The notes below the pieces were generated by a model that saw only the letters and a list, made by a program, of their open reading frames with translations, was not told where the DNA came from and searched no databases. A DNA stretch of 64,000 bases from Pseudohoeflea suaedae (GTDB lineage Bacteria > Pseudomonadota > Alphaproteobacteria > Rhizobiales > Rhizobiaceae): contig NZ_SMSI01000001.1 in the NCBI RefSeq assembly GCF_004354915.1, positions 62,001 through 126,000 on the forward strand. Direction: 5' to 3'. The position numbers and the translations under genes are program-made. Shown here piece by piece: positions 34,786-45,058 of the stretch. Each line of letters starts with the position of its first letter. Position 1 is the first letter of the stretch.

Positions 34786-35397
34786 ATGTTCGCAGTCATC
34801 AAGACCGGTGGCAAGCAGTACCGCGTTGCCGCCAATGACGTCCTCACCGTCGAGCGCCTTGAAGGCGACGCCGGTGCATCCGTTGAATTCACCGAAGTTC
34901 TCATGGTCGGCGAAGGCGAATCCGCCACCATCGGCGCACCCTTCGTCGAAGGCGCCATGGTTGTCGCCGAAGTCGTCGACCAGGGCCGCGCCCGCAAGGT
35001 CATCGCCTTCAAGAAGCGCCGCCGCCAGAACTCGAAGCGCATCCGCGGTCATCGTCAGCACCAGACCACGCTGAAGATCACCGACATCCTGACCGGTGGC
35101 GCCAAGCCCTCGAAGAAGGCCGCTGCAAAGCCGGCCAAGACCGAGGACAAGGCTGCCGAGAAGCCGGCCGCCGAAAAGAAGCCGGCGAAGGCCAAGGCCG
35201 ACAAGGGTGACGATCTGACCAAGGTCAAGGGCATCGGCCCGGTCGCAGCCGGCCAGCTCGCCGACCACGGCATCGACACCTTCGCCAAGCTCGCCGCTCT
35301 CAGCGACGACGAAATCGCAAAGATCGACGCCGACCTGCCGTTCAGCGCCGACCAGATCACCGACTGGCGCGCCCAGGCCGCCGATCTCGCGAAGTAA
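34786..35397 (+). CDS. rplU: 50S ribosomal protein L21 with C-terminal helix-hairpin-helix extension
   Basis: Residues 1-103 are a standard L21 ([14 protein letters not shown] start, [18 protein letters not shown] rRNA-binding loop, TTLKITDI end), a 23S rRNA-binding protein of the large subunit. The protein then goes on for 100 more residues: a Lys/Ala/Pro-rich linker (about 104-143) and a helix-hairpin-helix-like domain ([20 protein letters not shown], then a second [16 protein letters not shown]-like half). Bacterial L21 is normally about 103 residues. AAAGGA precedes the ATG. rpmA follows, as in most bacteria. Confidence 0.93.
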   Translation: MFAVIKTGGKQYRVAANDVLTVERLEGDAGASVEFTEVLMVGEGESATIGAPFVEGAMVVAEVVDQGRARKVIAFKKRRRQNSKRIRGHRQHQTTLKITDILTGGAKPSKKAAAKPAKTEDKAAEKPAAEKKPAKAKADKGDDLTKVKGIGPVAAGQLADHGIDTFAKLAALSDDEIAKIDADLPFSADQITDWRAQAADLAK

Positions 35398-35457
35398 TCA
35401 ACCGGCCGGCCCATCCGGCAAAGTTTCCGTCCGTAGGGACGAAAAAGGAGCAGACCC

Positions 35458-35727
35458 ATGGCACACAAAAAAGCTGGCGGTTCCTCGCGTAACGGTCGCG
35501 ATTCCGAATCCAAGCGTCTTGGCGTGAAGAAGTTTGGCGGCGAGCAGGTTCTCGCCGGCAACATTCTCGTGCGTCAGCGCGGCACCAAGTGGCACCCGGG
35601 CACCAATGTCGGTCTCGGCAAGGATCACACCATTTTTGCGACCAAACCGGGCACCGTGGCATTCCGCAAGAAGGCCAATGGCCGCACTTACGTCTCCGTG
35701 ATGGAGACCGCGGAAGCCGCAGAATAA
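35458..35727 (+). CDS. rpmA: 50S ribosomal protein L27
   Basis: An 89-residue basic protein with the invariant start [20 protein letters not shown] and the block [20 protein letters not shown]. Its N-terminus reaches the peptidyl-transferase centre. AAAAGGAG lies before the ATG. It forms an operon with rplU and is followed by a terminator. Confidence 0.97.
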   Translation: MAHKKAGGSSRNGRDSESKRLGVKKFGGEQVLAGNILVRQRGTKWHPGTNVGLGKDHTIFATKPGTVAFRKKANGRTYVSVMETAEAAE

Positions 35728-35803
35728 AGCCGATCCGACAAAGCGGGCCGGCGTCTCATCGACCGGCCGGCTTAAAAATCGGCATTCTCCGGAAAAGAGA
35801 TAC

Positions 35804-35840
35804 GGGAGGTGGGACGAAGGTCCCGCCTCCCTTTTTCTTT
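35804..35840 (+). terminator. Rho-independent terminator after rpmA
   Basis: A 12-base stem with one T/G pair (GGGAGGTGGGAC and GTCCCGCCTCCC, GAAG loop) runs straight into TTTTTCTTT. It closes the rplU-rpmA unit 77 bases past the rpmA stop. Confidence 0.9.
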
Positions 35841-35863
35841 CATCCAGCCAAAGGAGAATGACG

Positions 35864-36490
35864 ATGATACAGCAATTGCCCTCACGGAGGCCTCAGCCTC
35901 CCAGCGATGAACGGTTGAGAATAGACTGTCCGGTCTTGCTGACCGAACGGCTCGTTCTGAGAGCGCCCCATGTCGAGGACATCGACGCCATTACCCTTCT
36001 CGCCAACAACCCGGCCATCGCCACCATGGTATCGCGCATGCCGCATCCCTACACACGGGAAGATGCCGCCGAGTTCGTCCGAAAAACGGCGACCCGCGGG
36101 AACGGTAATAGCGTCTATGCGATGGCGGAAGCCGATACCGGAACCTTCGTGGGCTGTTGCGCCCTGCATGAGGGCGACCGTCCCAACGGCCTCGAGATAG
36201 GTTACTGGGTCGGCCAGCCCTACTGGGGTGGCGGCTATGCGACGGAAGCAGTCCACGCGCTGGTCGACATGGCCTTCAAGTCGACCGAGATCGATCATAT
36301 CGACGGCGCCTGCCGGGTGACGAATGCAGGCTCGCGCCGCGTCCTGCAGAAGTCCGGCTTCCAGTTCCAGGGCACCGACATGATCCACGTCATGGCGCTC
36401 AATGCCTCGGTCGCCGCGGAACGGTTCCGGCTCGACCGCAAGACCTGGGCCTCGCTTCTGAGCTGGCATGCCAGCCCGGCGCGGCGCTGA
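35864..36490 (+). CDS. GNAT family N-acetyltransferase (RimJ/RimL-like)
   Basis: A 208-residue protein with the GNAT pattern of the RimJ/RimL group: LLTERLVLRAPHVEDIDAI near the N-terminus, the acetyl-CoA-binding block IGYWVGQPYWGGGYATEAV and the closing NAGSRRVLQKSGF. The ATG at 35864 is preferred over that at 35858 because AAGGAG lies 7 bases from the former and only one base from the latter. It sits between rpmA and obgE, a conserved neighbourhood in rhizobia. The acceptor, protein or small molecule, is unknown. Confidence 0.84.
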   Translation: MIQQLPSRRPQPPSDERLRIDCPVLLTERLVLRAPHVEDIDAITLLANNPAIATMVSRMPHPYTREDAAEFVRKTATRGNGNSVYAMAEADTGTFVGCCALHEGDRPNGLEIGYWVGQPYWGGGYATEAVHALVDMAFKSTEIDHIDGACRVTNAGSRRVLQKSGFQFQGTDMIHVMALNASVAAERFRLDRKTWASLLSWHASPARR

Positions 36491-36496
36491 CAATCC

Positions 36497-36526
36497 ACCG
36501 GCCGGGCACAGATCCGGCCGGTTTTC
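36497..36526 (+). terminator. Short terminator after the GNAT gene
   Basis: ACCGGCCGG and CCGGCCGGT form a perfect 9-base stem with an 8-base loop, followed by TTTT. It begins 6 bases after the stop codon. Confidence 0.7.
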
Positions 36527-36611
36527 GCATGAAGCCGGAGCATGCCTCCGCGCTTTGACTTTGACCGCGGCTCCATGTGCCGCTATCGATGCGCCCGGCG
36601 GGGCTTGATGA

Positions 36612-37691
<1,080 letters not shown>

Positions 37692-37696
37692 CCACG

Positions 37697-38836
37697 ATGA
37701 CGGCGCGCCGCAAACCCCTCTCCGCCCACAAGCGGATCGTCATCAAGATCGGCTCGGCGTTGCTCGTCGATCGAGCCACGGGCCTCAAGACCGCCTGGCT
37801 TGAAGCCTTGTGCGCGGATATCGCCGCGTTGAAGACCAACGGCGCCGATGTGCTGGTCGTCTCCTCCGGCGCCATCGCCATGGGCCGAACCGTGCTCGGG
37901 CTGCCCTCCACCGCGCTGAAGCTCGAGGAAAGCCAGGCGGCCGCCGCCGTCGGGCAGATCGCGCTGGCGCAGGCCTGGGCCGACAATCTCTCCCGCCACG
38001 GCATCGTCGCGGGACAGATCCTGCTGACGCTCTCCGATACCGAGGAGCGCAGACGTTATCTCAACGCGCGCGCCACGATCGGCGAATTGTCGCGCCGGGG
38101 TGCTGTTCCCGTCATCAATGAGAACGACACGGTGGCCACCACCGAGATCCGCTATGGCGACAATGACCGGCTGGCGGCCCGCGTCGCCACCATGACAGGC
38201 GCCGACCTTCTCGTGCTGCTCTCCGATATCGACGGGCTTTATACCGCGCCGCCTGCCACAAATCCCGACGCCGAATTTCTCTCCGAAATTCCCGCCATCA
38301 CGCCCGAGATCGAGGCGATGGCCGGCGGTGCGGGATCAGAACTCTCCCGCGGCGGCATGAAGACCAAGATCGATGCCGGCCGGATCGCGACCGGTGCCGG
38401 TTGCGCAATGATCATCGCCTCCGGCAAGCCGGACCATGCGCTATCGCTCATCGATACCGGCGGCCGCTCGTCATGGTTCGCGCCGTCGGGTACGCCCGTC
38501 ACCGCGCGCAAGACTTGGATTGCGGGCCAGCTCGAGCCCGCCGGCCGCCTGGTCATCGACGCGGGCGCCGAGCGCGCGCTCCATGCCGGCAAAAGCCTGC
38601 TTCCGGCGGGCGTCACGGCCTGCCAGGGCGACTTCCATCGCGGTGACACGGTCGCTGTCATGACGGCGGAGGGCCGCGAGATCGCACGCGGTATCTGCGG
38701 CTATGACAGCGAGGAAGCCGGTCGCATCACCGGCCGCAAGTCCGCGGAGATCGAAACCTTGCTCGGCTATCCCGGACGCGCCGCCATGATCCACCGCGAC
38801 GATCTCGTCATCACCGGCCCGCGACCGCGCGGCTGA
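37697..38836 (+). CDS. proB: Glutamate 5-kinase
   Basis: A 379-residue protein with an amino acid kinase domain (about 8-265: [41 protein letters not shown]) and a C-terminal PUA domain (about 285-370: [21 protein letters not shown]). It phosphorylates glutamate in the first step of proline synthesis. It starts 5 bases after obgE and is followed by proA after 111 bases. Feedback inhibition by proline is a family property. Confidence 0.96.
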   Translation: MTARRKPLSAHKRIVIKIGSALLVDRATGLKTAWLEALCADIAALKTNGADVLVVSSGAIAMGRTVLGLPSTALKLEESQAAAAVGQIALAQAWADNLSRHGIVAGQILLTLSDTEERRRYLNARATIGELSRRGAVPVINENDTVATTEIRYGDNDRLAARVATMTGADLLVLLSDIDGLYTAPPATNPDAEFLSEIPAITPEIEAMAGGAGSELSRGGMKTKIDAGRIATGAGCAMIIASGKPDHALSLIDTGGRSSWFAPSGTPVTARKTWIAGQLEPAGRLVIDAGAERALHAGKSLLPAGVTACQGDFHRGDTVAVMTAEGREIARGICGYDSEEAGRITGRKSAEIETLLGYPGRAAMIHRDDLVITGPRPRG

Positions 38837-38947
38837 TCCGCTCGCGCGCGCAATCAGGCGGCTCGCTCCGCGCGGCTTTACCCCTAACCGCCTATTGCGT
38901 ATGTAACAGGTCCCCTTCGGGACCCGCACAATTCTGGGAGTGGCCCA

Positions 38948-40231
38948 ATGCCGGACAAGGCAGATACCGTGGTAGACGTCGAAACGCTGATGGCCGAGAT
39001 CGGCCGCAATGCGCGTGCCGCTGCCAAGCCACTCGCAATTGCCTCGACCGAGACCAAGAACGCGGCCCTTCTTGCCATGGCCGAAGCCATCGAGACCAAT
39101 GCCGCCAAGATCCTCGAGGCCAATGCCAAGGACATGGGACGCGCCGAGGAAGCCGACCTTTCGCCTGCGCTCAAGGATCGCCTCAGGCTCGACGCGGACC
39201 GCATCGCCGGTGTCGCCAACGGCATTCGCGAAGTGGCGGCGCTGCAGGATCCCGTCGGCGACGTGATCGCCGCGTGGGATCGCCCCAACGGCCTCCAGAT
39301 CGAGCGCGTTCGCACGCCGCTCGGCGTTATCGGCGTCATCTATGAAAGCCGTCCCAACGTGACAGCGGACGCCGGCGCCCTGTGCCTGAAGGCCGGCAAT
39401 GCGGTGATCCTGCGCGGCGGCTCGGATTCGATTGCATCAACCCGTGCAATTCACGCCTGCCTCGTCGAGGGGCTGAAATCCGCGGGCCTGCCCGCCGAGG
39501 CCATTCAGGTTGTGCCGGTCACCGACCGGGCCGCCGTCGGTGAAATGCTCAAGGGGCTCGGCGGCACTGTCGATGTCATCGTGCCGCGCGGCGGAAAGAG
39601 CCTCGTTGCCCGCGTCCAGAGCGAGGCGCGCGTTCCGGTGTTCGCCCATCTCGAGGGCCTTTGCCACGTCTATGTCGACAAGTCGGCCGATCCCGACATG
39701 GCACGCAGGCTGATCGTCAATTCCAAGATGCGCCGCACCGGCATCTGTGGCGCTGCGGAGACGCTGCTGCTCGACCGCGCACTCGACATGGCCACCAAGC
39801 GGGCGCTCGTCGCCGATTTGATCGCGGCCCACTGTGAGGTCCGCGGCGACGAGGCCGTTCAGGCGCTGTCCCCGGACGTCAGGCCCGCCGAAGAGGCCGA
39901 CTGGTCGACGGAATATCTCGACGCCGTCATCTCCGCCCGCGAAGTGGACGGTATCGACGGCGCCTTGGCCCATATCGGCCGCTACTCGTCCAACCATACC
40001 GAGGCGGTGATCGCCGAGGATGCCACGGTCGTCGAGAGGTTCTTCAACGAGATCGATTCGGCAATCCTGCTGCACAATGCCTCGACCCAGTTCGCCGATG
40101 GCGGCGAATTCGGCATGGGAGCCGAGATCGGCATCGCCACCGGCAAGATGCACGCACGCGGCCCCGTGGGCGTGGAGCAGCTGACCTCCTTCAAGTATCG
40201 CGTCCGCGGCAGCGGGCAGACCAGGCCGTGA
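38948..40231 (+). CDS. proA: Gamma-glutamyl phosphate reductase
   Basis: A 427-residue aldehyde-dehydrogenase-like enzyme. [34 protein letters not shown] and the active-site Cys267 in [13 protein letters not shown] are clear. It reduces the ProB product to glutamate semialdehyde, the precursor of proline. CTGGGAG lies before the ATG. The stop overlaps the likely nadD start region. Confidence 0.96.
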   Translation: MPDKADTVVDVETLMAEIGRNARAAAKPLAIASTETKNAALLAMAEAIETNAAKILEANAKDMGRAEEADLSPALKDRLRLDADRIAGVANGIREVAALQDPVGDVIAAWDRPNGLQIERVRTPLGVIGVIYESRPNVTADAGALCLKAGNAVILRGGSDSIASTRAIHACLVEGLKSAGLPAEAIQVVPVTDRAAVGEMLKGLGGTVDVIVPRGGKSLVARVQSEARVPVFAHLEGLCHVYVDKSADPDMARRLIVNSKMRRTGICGAAETLLLDRALDMATKRALVADLIAAHCEVRGDEAVQALSPDVRPAEEADWSTEYLDAVISAREVDGIDGALAHIGRYSSNHTEAVIAEDATVVERFFNEIDSAILLHNASTQFADGGEFGMGAEIGIATGKMHARGPVGVEQLTSFKYRVRGSGQTRP

Positions 40232-40232
40232 C

Positions 40233-40901
40233 TTGAACGTTTTCCGCGCGTCCTATCCGGCTCCCTATCTGCGCATGCCTCACGTCGAGCGCGGGATGAA
40301 GGTCGGCCTGTTCGGCGGCTCCTTCAATCCGCCCCATGCCGGCCATGTGCTGGTTTCCGAGATTGCGCTCCGCCGTCTCGGCCTCGACCAGATCTGGTGG
40401 ATGGTATCGCCGGGCAATCCGCTCAAGGATCATTCCGACCTCGAAGCGCTGGAGGCGCGCGTCACCGCCTCCAACTCGATGGTCGAGGATCCGCGCGTCA
40501 AGGTGACGGCCTTCGAGGCCGTCTACGGATTGCGCTACACCGCCGAGACGCTCGACTTTCTCAAGCGGCACAATCCCGGCATTCATTTCGTCTGGGTGAT
40601 GGGCGCCGATAATCTGGCGAGCTTCCATCGCTGGCAGGACTGGCGCGGGATCGCGCAGACCTTCCCGATCGCGGTTATCGACAGACCCGGTTCGACACTT
40701 TCCTACCTGTCGGCGCCGATGGCCAAGGTCTTCTCCCGCCATCGCCTGGACGAGAGCGACGCGCGGCGGTTGCCGACCGCACACGCACCGGCCTGGACCT
40801 TCATTCACGGCCCCCGGTCCACCCTGTCATCGACAGCCATCAGGAAAGCCCGCGCATCGCGCACTCAGGGCAAGAAGCCCGAGACGGACAAGATGCCCTG
40901 A
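40233..40901 (+). CDS. nadD: Nicotinate-nucleotide adenylyltransferase
   Basis: The core has GLFGGSFNPPHAGH (nucleotide-binding HxGH), WWMVSPGNPLK, WVMGADNLASFHRWQDW and the closing GPRSTLSSTAIR. It joins ATP to nicotinate mononucleotide in NAD synthesis. The start is uncertain: TTG at 40233 sits one base past the proA stop and keeps the YLRMPHVERGM stretch seen in rhizobial homologues. ATG at 40275 or 40296 are shorter choices without a clear ribosome site. The given form has 222 residues. Confidence 0.9.
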   Translation: MNVFRASYPAPYLRMPHVERGMKVGLFGGSFNPPHAGHVLVSEIALRRLGLDQIWWMVSPGNPLKDHSDLEALEARVTASNSMVEDPRVKVTAFEAVYGLRYTAETLDFLKRHNPGIHFVWVMGADNLASFHRWQDWRGIAQTFPIAVIDRPGSTLSYLSAPMAKVFSRHRLDESDARRLPTAHAPAWTFIHGPRSTLSSTAIRKARASRTQGKKPETDKMP

Positions 40902-40998
40902 CCGATATTTTTGAAGCGTGCGTGGCGTGCGTCTGCGGCCGCGGGCCGCTCACGGCCGAAATCGGCCTGGCCGGACGTCTTGAAAAGTTAACACATGC

Positions 40999-41490
40999 AT
41001 GCCTATCTTTAACCATGCGGCTGCAAGTGATGTCGTTGGCCGCATCCTGTCTGTTCGAAAATCGAAAGGAACGACACTGAGGACAGCACATCAGAAGGGA
41101 AATGCCGAAGGCAATTTCTCACCGGTTGCGGATAGCGGCGCAATGGCAGCACTCCGTCAACTCGAGCTCGTTCGCGAAAGCCTCGCGGACTCAAAGGCAG
41201 AAGACATCGTCCACATCGACATTGCGGGCAAATCGGCACTCGGCGATCACATGGTGGTCGCGTCGGGCCGGTCCAATCGTCATGTGTCGGCGATGTGCGA
41301 TCACCTCATTCGCGATCTCAAGAATGCCGGTTTCGGCGCCCCCCAGGTCGAGGGCCTGGAAGCCGGTGACTGGGTTCTCATCGATGCGGGTGACGTGATC
41401 ATTCACGTGTTTCGTCCGGAAATCCGGGATTTCTACAACATCGAGAAGATGTGGCAGACCCCGGATATCGATGGCGAAAAGCTGCACTGA
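40999..41490 (+). CDS. rsfS: Ribosomal silencing factor RsfS
   Basis: The conserved domain begins around base 41150 (SLADSKAEDIVHIDIAGKSALGDHMVVASG, shown by its positions) and includes RHVSAMCDHLI, VEGLEAGDWVLIDAGDVIIHVFRPEIRDFYNIEKMW. RsfS binds L14 and blocks subunit joining in starvation. The start is unsure: ATG 40999 gives 163 residues but has no good ribosome site, while AAAGGA at 41065-41070 points to a CTG at 41077, giving about 137 residues. The gene lies between nadD and rlmH, the usual order. Confidence 0.88.
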   Translation: MPIFNHAAASDVVGRILSVRKSKGTTLRTAHQKGNAEGNFSPVADSGAMAALRQLELVRESLADSKAEDIVHIDIAGKSALGDHMVVASGRSNRHVSAMCDHLIRDLKNAGFGAPQVEGLEAGDWVLIDAGDVIIHVFRPEIRDFYNIEKMWQTPDIDGEKLH

Positions 41491-41589
41491 CCGCTTGACC
41501 CGCTAAGGCGGAACGTGGTCGTAACCTCCATGGTCCGGGCGGCCCCGGTCGCCCGATGAGAAATTTTGACTGACTGACCGGGTTGCGAC

Positions 41590-42072
41590 ATGCGTGTGAC
41601 TTTCATTGCGACGGGCCGGCTCAAGGCCGGCCAGGAGGCGGAGCTTGCGGCCCGCTACATCGACCGGTTGGCCAAGGCCGGACCGGCGATCGGCATCGAA
41701 TTCGCCCGCACGATTGAACTCACCGAAAGCCGTGCCCAGGCACCCGACCAGCGAAAATCCGACGAGGCCGCCGAGCTTGAGAGGAACATGCCGAAGGGCG
41801 CGTTTCTCGTTCTGCTCGACGAGCGCGGCAAGACGCTTGATTCGGTCGAGTTCGCCGGACGGCTGGGTCAGATCCGTGATGAGGGCCAGCGCGACATCGT
41901 GCTCGCGATCGGCGGCCCCGACGGTTTCGACAAGGCGCTTCTGCGCCGTGCCGACCTTACCATCTCCTTCGGTCGCATGACCTGGCCGCACCAGCTGGTG
42001 CGCATCATGCTCGCCGAACAGCTCTACCGCGCGGTCACGATTCTTTCCGGCCACCCCTATCATCGCTCATGA
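41590..42072 (+). CDS. rlmH: 23S rRNA pseudouridine(1915) N3-methyltransferase RlmH
   Basis: A 160-residue SPOUT methyltransferase with ERNMPKGAFLVLLDERGK, the AdoMet-knot motif AIGGPDGFD, SFGRMTWPHQLVRIMLAEQLYRA and the C-terminal SGHPYHRS that ends all RlmH proteins. It methylates pseudouridine 1915 of 23S rRNA in the 70S ribosome. Length equals the family norm. Confidence 0.96.
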   Translation: MRVTFIATGRLKAGQEAELAARYIDRLAKAGPAIGIEFARTIELTESRAQAPDQRKSDEAAELERNMPKGAFLVLLDERGKTLDSVEFAGRLGQIRDEGQRDIVLAIGGPDGFDKALLRRADLTISFGRMTWPHQLVRIMLAEQLYRAVTILSGHPYHRS

Positions 42073-42152
42073 ACACGAGGGCCTTCCCCTTTTCGTTTCA
42101 GCTTACGGAAAGGTTCATGGTGATTGAGTTGCAAATCAGCTAAGGGTTGCTC

Positions 42153-43595
42153 ATGAACTCCGGCCTCCCGTCCCTCAAGGTTCTTGCATCTGCCTCTCCG
42201 CGCATGATTGCGGCGTTGACGCTCGGGCTGACGGTCGGCACGGCCGCCCTCCCGCTGGGCGCCACGGAGAAAGGGACGGAAGATCCGGTTCAGGCCGAAG
42301 CGGCCGTACCCGCAGATGCCGATGCGCTGACCCCGGAGGAGCGGAAGCTCCTCGAACAGCGCGACGAAAACCTCACGGAACTCAGGGCTGCGGCGACCGA
42401 TGCCGAGGCCGCGCAGAAGGCGCTCGAATCACTCGAGAGCGATCTGGCCGGACTGAAAGACGAGCAGGAGGAACTGGAATCCTCGCTGCAGAAGACGACC
42501 GCGCGCCGTACCGAACTCGACCGCCGCGTTGCCGATGGCCAGGAACGTCTCACTGCGCTGAACCAGCGCCAGATTGTGTTGCGCCGCTCGCTGATCGATC
42601 GCCGCGCGGTCCTGGCCGAGGTCCTGGCCGGCCTGCAGCGAATCGGTCGCGATCCCCCCCCTGCCCTGCTGATTTCTCCCGATGACGCGCTGTCCTCGGT
42701 GCGCAGCGCCATCCTCCTGGGTGCTGTGGTGCCCGAAATCCGCTCGGAGACCGACGCCCTGGTGCGCGATCTCGACGAGCTGGCGCGATTGCGCAAGTCC
42801 ATCGCCACCGAACGGACCGAACTCGCCGCGGCGCTCGAGGACAACGACAGGGAAAGCGAACGGCTGGCTGCTCTGGTCACCGAAAAGCTGGAACTGCAGG
42901 AGGAAAGCGAGCGCCGCCTCGAACTCGAGCGCAAGCGCGCCGCTTCGCTGGCCGAAAGGTCCGGCGAACTCGAGAGCGTGATCGCGTCGCTGGAAGCCGA
43001 AATCACCCGTCAGCGCGAGGCAGCACTTGCGGCGAGGCGCGCCGAGGAAGAGCGCAAGCAGCGCATTGCCGAGCAGCTTGAACGCGCCCACAAGCTCGCG
43101 CTTGCCAAACTGCCCGAGAAAAACCGCATTGCGCCCGCATATGCATTTTCGGCGCTCAAAGGAACGCTGTATTATCCCGTCAGGGGCGAAACGCTCCGCT
43201 ATTTCGGCGCAGCCGATGGAAGCGGACATGGCTTGAGTGGCGAACTCGTCGCCACCGGCCAGGGTTCAACGGTTTCGGCACCGGTGGATGGCTGGGTCGT
43301 CTTTGCAGGCGGCTTCCGCTCTTACGGCCAGACACTGATTATCGATGCCGGGGACAAGTACCATCTCGTCCTTGCCGGACTCGATCGAATTTCGGTCGCC
43401 GAGGGACAATTCGTCCTTGCCGGCGAACCTGTGGCCACCATGGGGCCGACGCGAATGGCGGGAGCAGCCGCATTGACACTGGCAACCGACAAGCCGACGC
43501 TTTACATTGAATTCAGAAAAGACGGAAAAGCTGTCGATCCACGTCCCTGGTGGAGAGATGGTGCGTCTCAAGGAAGGGCGAGCAATGATACGTAA
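42153..43595 (+). CDS. EnvC-like murein hydrolase activator (coiled coil plus degenerate LytM domain)
   Basis: A 480-residue exported protein: signal or anchor segment (about 18-40), a long coiled coil (about 60-320, rich in Glu, Leu, Arg and Ala) and a C-terminal LytM/M23 domain (about 345-460, GQGSTVSAPVDGWVVFAGGF). The zinc-binding His of active M23 enzymes are missing: the HxH region reads GLDRIS. As in EnvC, the domain then activates amidases in cell separation instead of cutting itself. ATG at 42153 has AAGGG 6 bases upstream. The 3' end overlaps ctpA by 11 bases. Confidence 0.86.
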   Translation: MNSGLPSLKVLASASPRMIAALTLGLTVGTAALPLGATEKGTEDPVQAEAAVPADADALTPEERKLLEQRDENLTELRAAATDAEAAQKALESLESDLAGLKDEQEELESSLQKTTARRTELDRRVADGQERLTALNQRQIVLRRSLIDRRAVLAEVLAGLQRIGRDPPPALLISPDDALSSVRSAILLGAVVPEIRSETDALVRDLDELARLRKSIATERTELAAALEDNDRESERLAALVTEKLELQEESERRLELERKRAASLAERSGELESVIASLEAEITRQREAALAARRAEEERKQRIAEQLERAHKLALAKLPEKNRIAPAYAFSALKGTLYYPVRGETLRYFGAADGSGHGLSGELVATGQGSTVSAPVDGWVVFAGGFRSYGQTLIIDAGDKYHLVLAGLDRISVAEGQFVLAGEPVATMGPTRMAGAAALTLATDKPTLYIEFRKDGKAVDPRPWWRDGASQGRASNDT

Positions 43596-44907
43596 GGTGA
43601 CCTACATGGCCGTTGGCGCCCTCATGGGTGCGACGGCGCTGGGAACGCTTCAGGCCTATAGCGGCTCGGCTGAAGCGGCCGGCAGCGAGACCTACCGCCA
43701 ACTGGCGATCTTCGGCAATGTGTTCGAGCGCGTTCGCGCCCAGTATGTCACCCCGCCGAAAGAGGAGGAGCTGGTCGAGGCAGCCATCAACGGCATGCTG
43801 ACCTCGCTCGATCCGCATTCGAGCTACCTCAACCAGGAAGCGGCCACCGACATGCGCACGCAGACGCGCGGCGAGTTCGGCGGCCTCGGCATCGAAGTCA
43901 CCATGGAAGACGAACTCGTGAAGGTCGTCGCGCCCATCGACGATACTCCAGCCGCGCGTGCCGGCGTTCTCTCGGGCGACTTCATTTCGGAGATCGACGG
44001 CGAGCCGGTGCGCGGCCTCAGCCTGTCCGATGCCGTCGACAAGATGCGCGGACCGGTCAACACCGCCATCGAGCTGACCATCCTGCGTGATGGCGCCGAT
44101 GCGCCGATCAAGATCAAGGTCACACGCGACATCATTTCCGTGAAGGCCGTGAAGTTCCGCGCCGAGGGCGATGTCGGCTATCTCCGCGTGATCTCCTTCA
44201 CCGAGAAGACCTATGGCGACCTGGAGAATGCCATCTCGACGCTCAAGGACGAGATCGGCGAGGACAAGCTCAAGGGCTTCGTGCTCGACCTGCGCCTCAA
44301 CCCGGGCGGCCTTCTGGATCAGGCCATCAGCGTCTCCGACGCCTTCCTGAACCAGGGCGAGATCGTTTCCACCCGTGGGCGCAACCCGGAGGAAACCCGT
44401 CGCTTCAACGCCCGCGACGGGGATCTGGTCGACGGCAAGCCGATGATCGTTCTGGTCAATGGCGGCTCCGCCTCGGCCTCCGAGATCGTGGCCGGCGCCC
44501 TGCAGGATCATCACCGTGCCACGGTGCTCGGCACCCGCTCCTTCGGCAAGGGCTCGGTCCAGACCATCATCCCGCTCGATGAAACGACCGCGCTGCGGCT
44601 GACCACGGCGCTCTACTACACGCCGTCGGGCACCTCCATCCAGGGTACCGGCATCAAGCCGGATATCGAGATCGAGGAACCGGTGCCGGAAGAATTGCGC
44701 GGCCGGATGGCAAGCTCGGGCGAATCCAAGCTGCGTGGTCACATCCAGGGCGAGAACGAGGATGACGAAGGTTCGGGCTCGATCGCCTATGTTCCGCCGG
44801 ATCCGAAGGACGACGTCCAGCTCGGCGAGGCACTCAAGCTGATCCGTGGCGAAACCACCAATGCGGCCTTCCCCCCGAGCCCGGAAACCGCAGAGAACAA
44901 GAACTGA
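43585..44907 (+). CDS. ctpA: Carboxyl-terminal processing peptidase CtpA (S41 family)
   Basis: A 440-residue exported serine protease. It has a hydrophobic N-terminus, a PDZ domain (about 80-165, GGLGIEVTMEDELVKVVAPI) and an S41 protease domain with nucleophile Ser297 in GGSASASEIVAG and Lys322 in SFGKGSV, the Ser-Lys pair 25 residues apart. It trims periplasmic or cell-envelope proteins. The ATG at 43585 is chosen as it starts the signal sequence and follows AAGGAAGGG. Overlap with the envC-like gene suggests joint translation. Confidence 0.93.
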   Translation: MIRKVTYMAVGALMGATALGTLQAYSGSAEAAGSETYRQLAIFGNVFERVRAQYVTPPKEEELVEAAINGMLTSLDPHSSYLNQEAATDMRTQTRGEFGGLGIEVTMEDELVKVVAPIDDTPAARAGVLSGDFISEIDGEPVRGLSLSDAVDKMRGPVNTAIELTILRDGADAPIKIKVTRDIISVKAVKFRAEGDVGYLRVISFTEKTYGDLENAISTLKDEIGEDKLKGFVLDLRLNPGGLLDQAISVSDAFLNQGEIVSTRGRNPEETRRFNARDGDLVDGKPMIVLVNGGSASASEIVAGALQDHHRATVLGTRSFGKGSVQTIIPLDETTALRLTTALYYTPSGTSIQGTGIKPDIEIEEPVPEELRGRMASSGESKLRGHIQGENEDDEGSGSIAYVPPDPKDDVQLGEALKLIRGETTNAAFPPSPETAENKN

Positions 44908-44939
44908 TCCCCGCCCCTTCCAGGGTGGATTGAAATCGG

Positions 44940-44968
44940 GCCGGTCGCCGTCAGGCGGCCGGCATTTT
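44940..44968 (+). terminator. Possible weak terminator after ctpA
   Basis: GCCGGTCGCC and GGCGGCCGGC pair as a 10-base stem (one T/G) around GTCA, followed by ATTTTC. The T-run is short, so termination may be partial. Confidence 0.5.
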
Positions 44969-45058
44969 CATGGCTTGCGACGCGCCGCTGTTCGGGCTTG
45001 CCTGCATCGGCGCGGATTGATTCAATGGCCGGGATAACGCGAATCGGTTGGCGGGACC

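Noticed and set aside
35738-35780. First hairpin after rpmA as terminator
   Set aside because: An 11-base imperfect stem is present but no T-run follows on the plus strand. The hairpin at 35804-35840 is the proper terminator.
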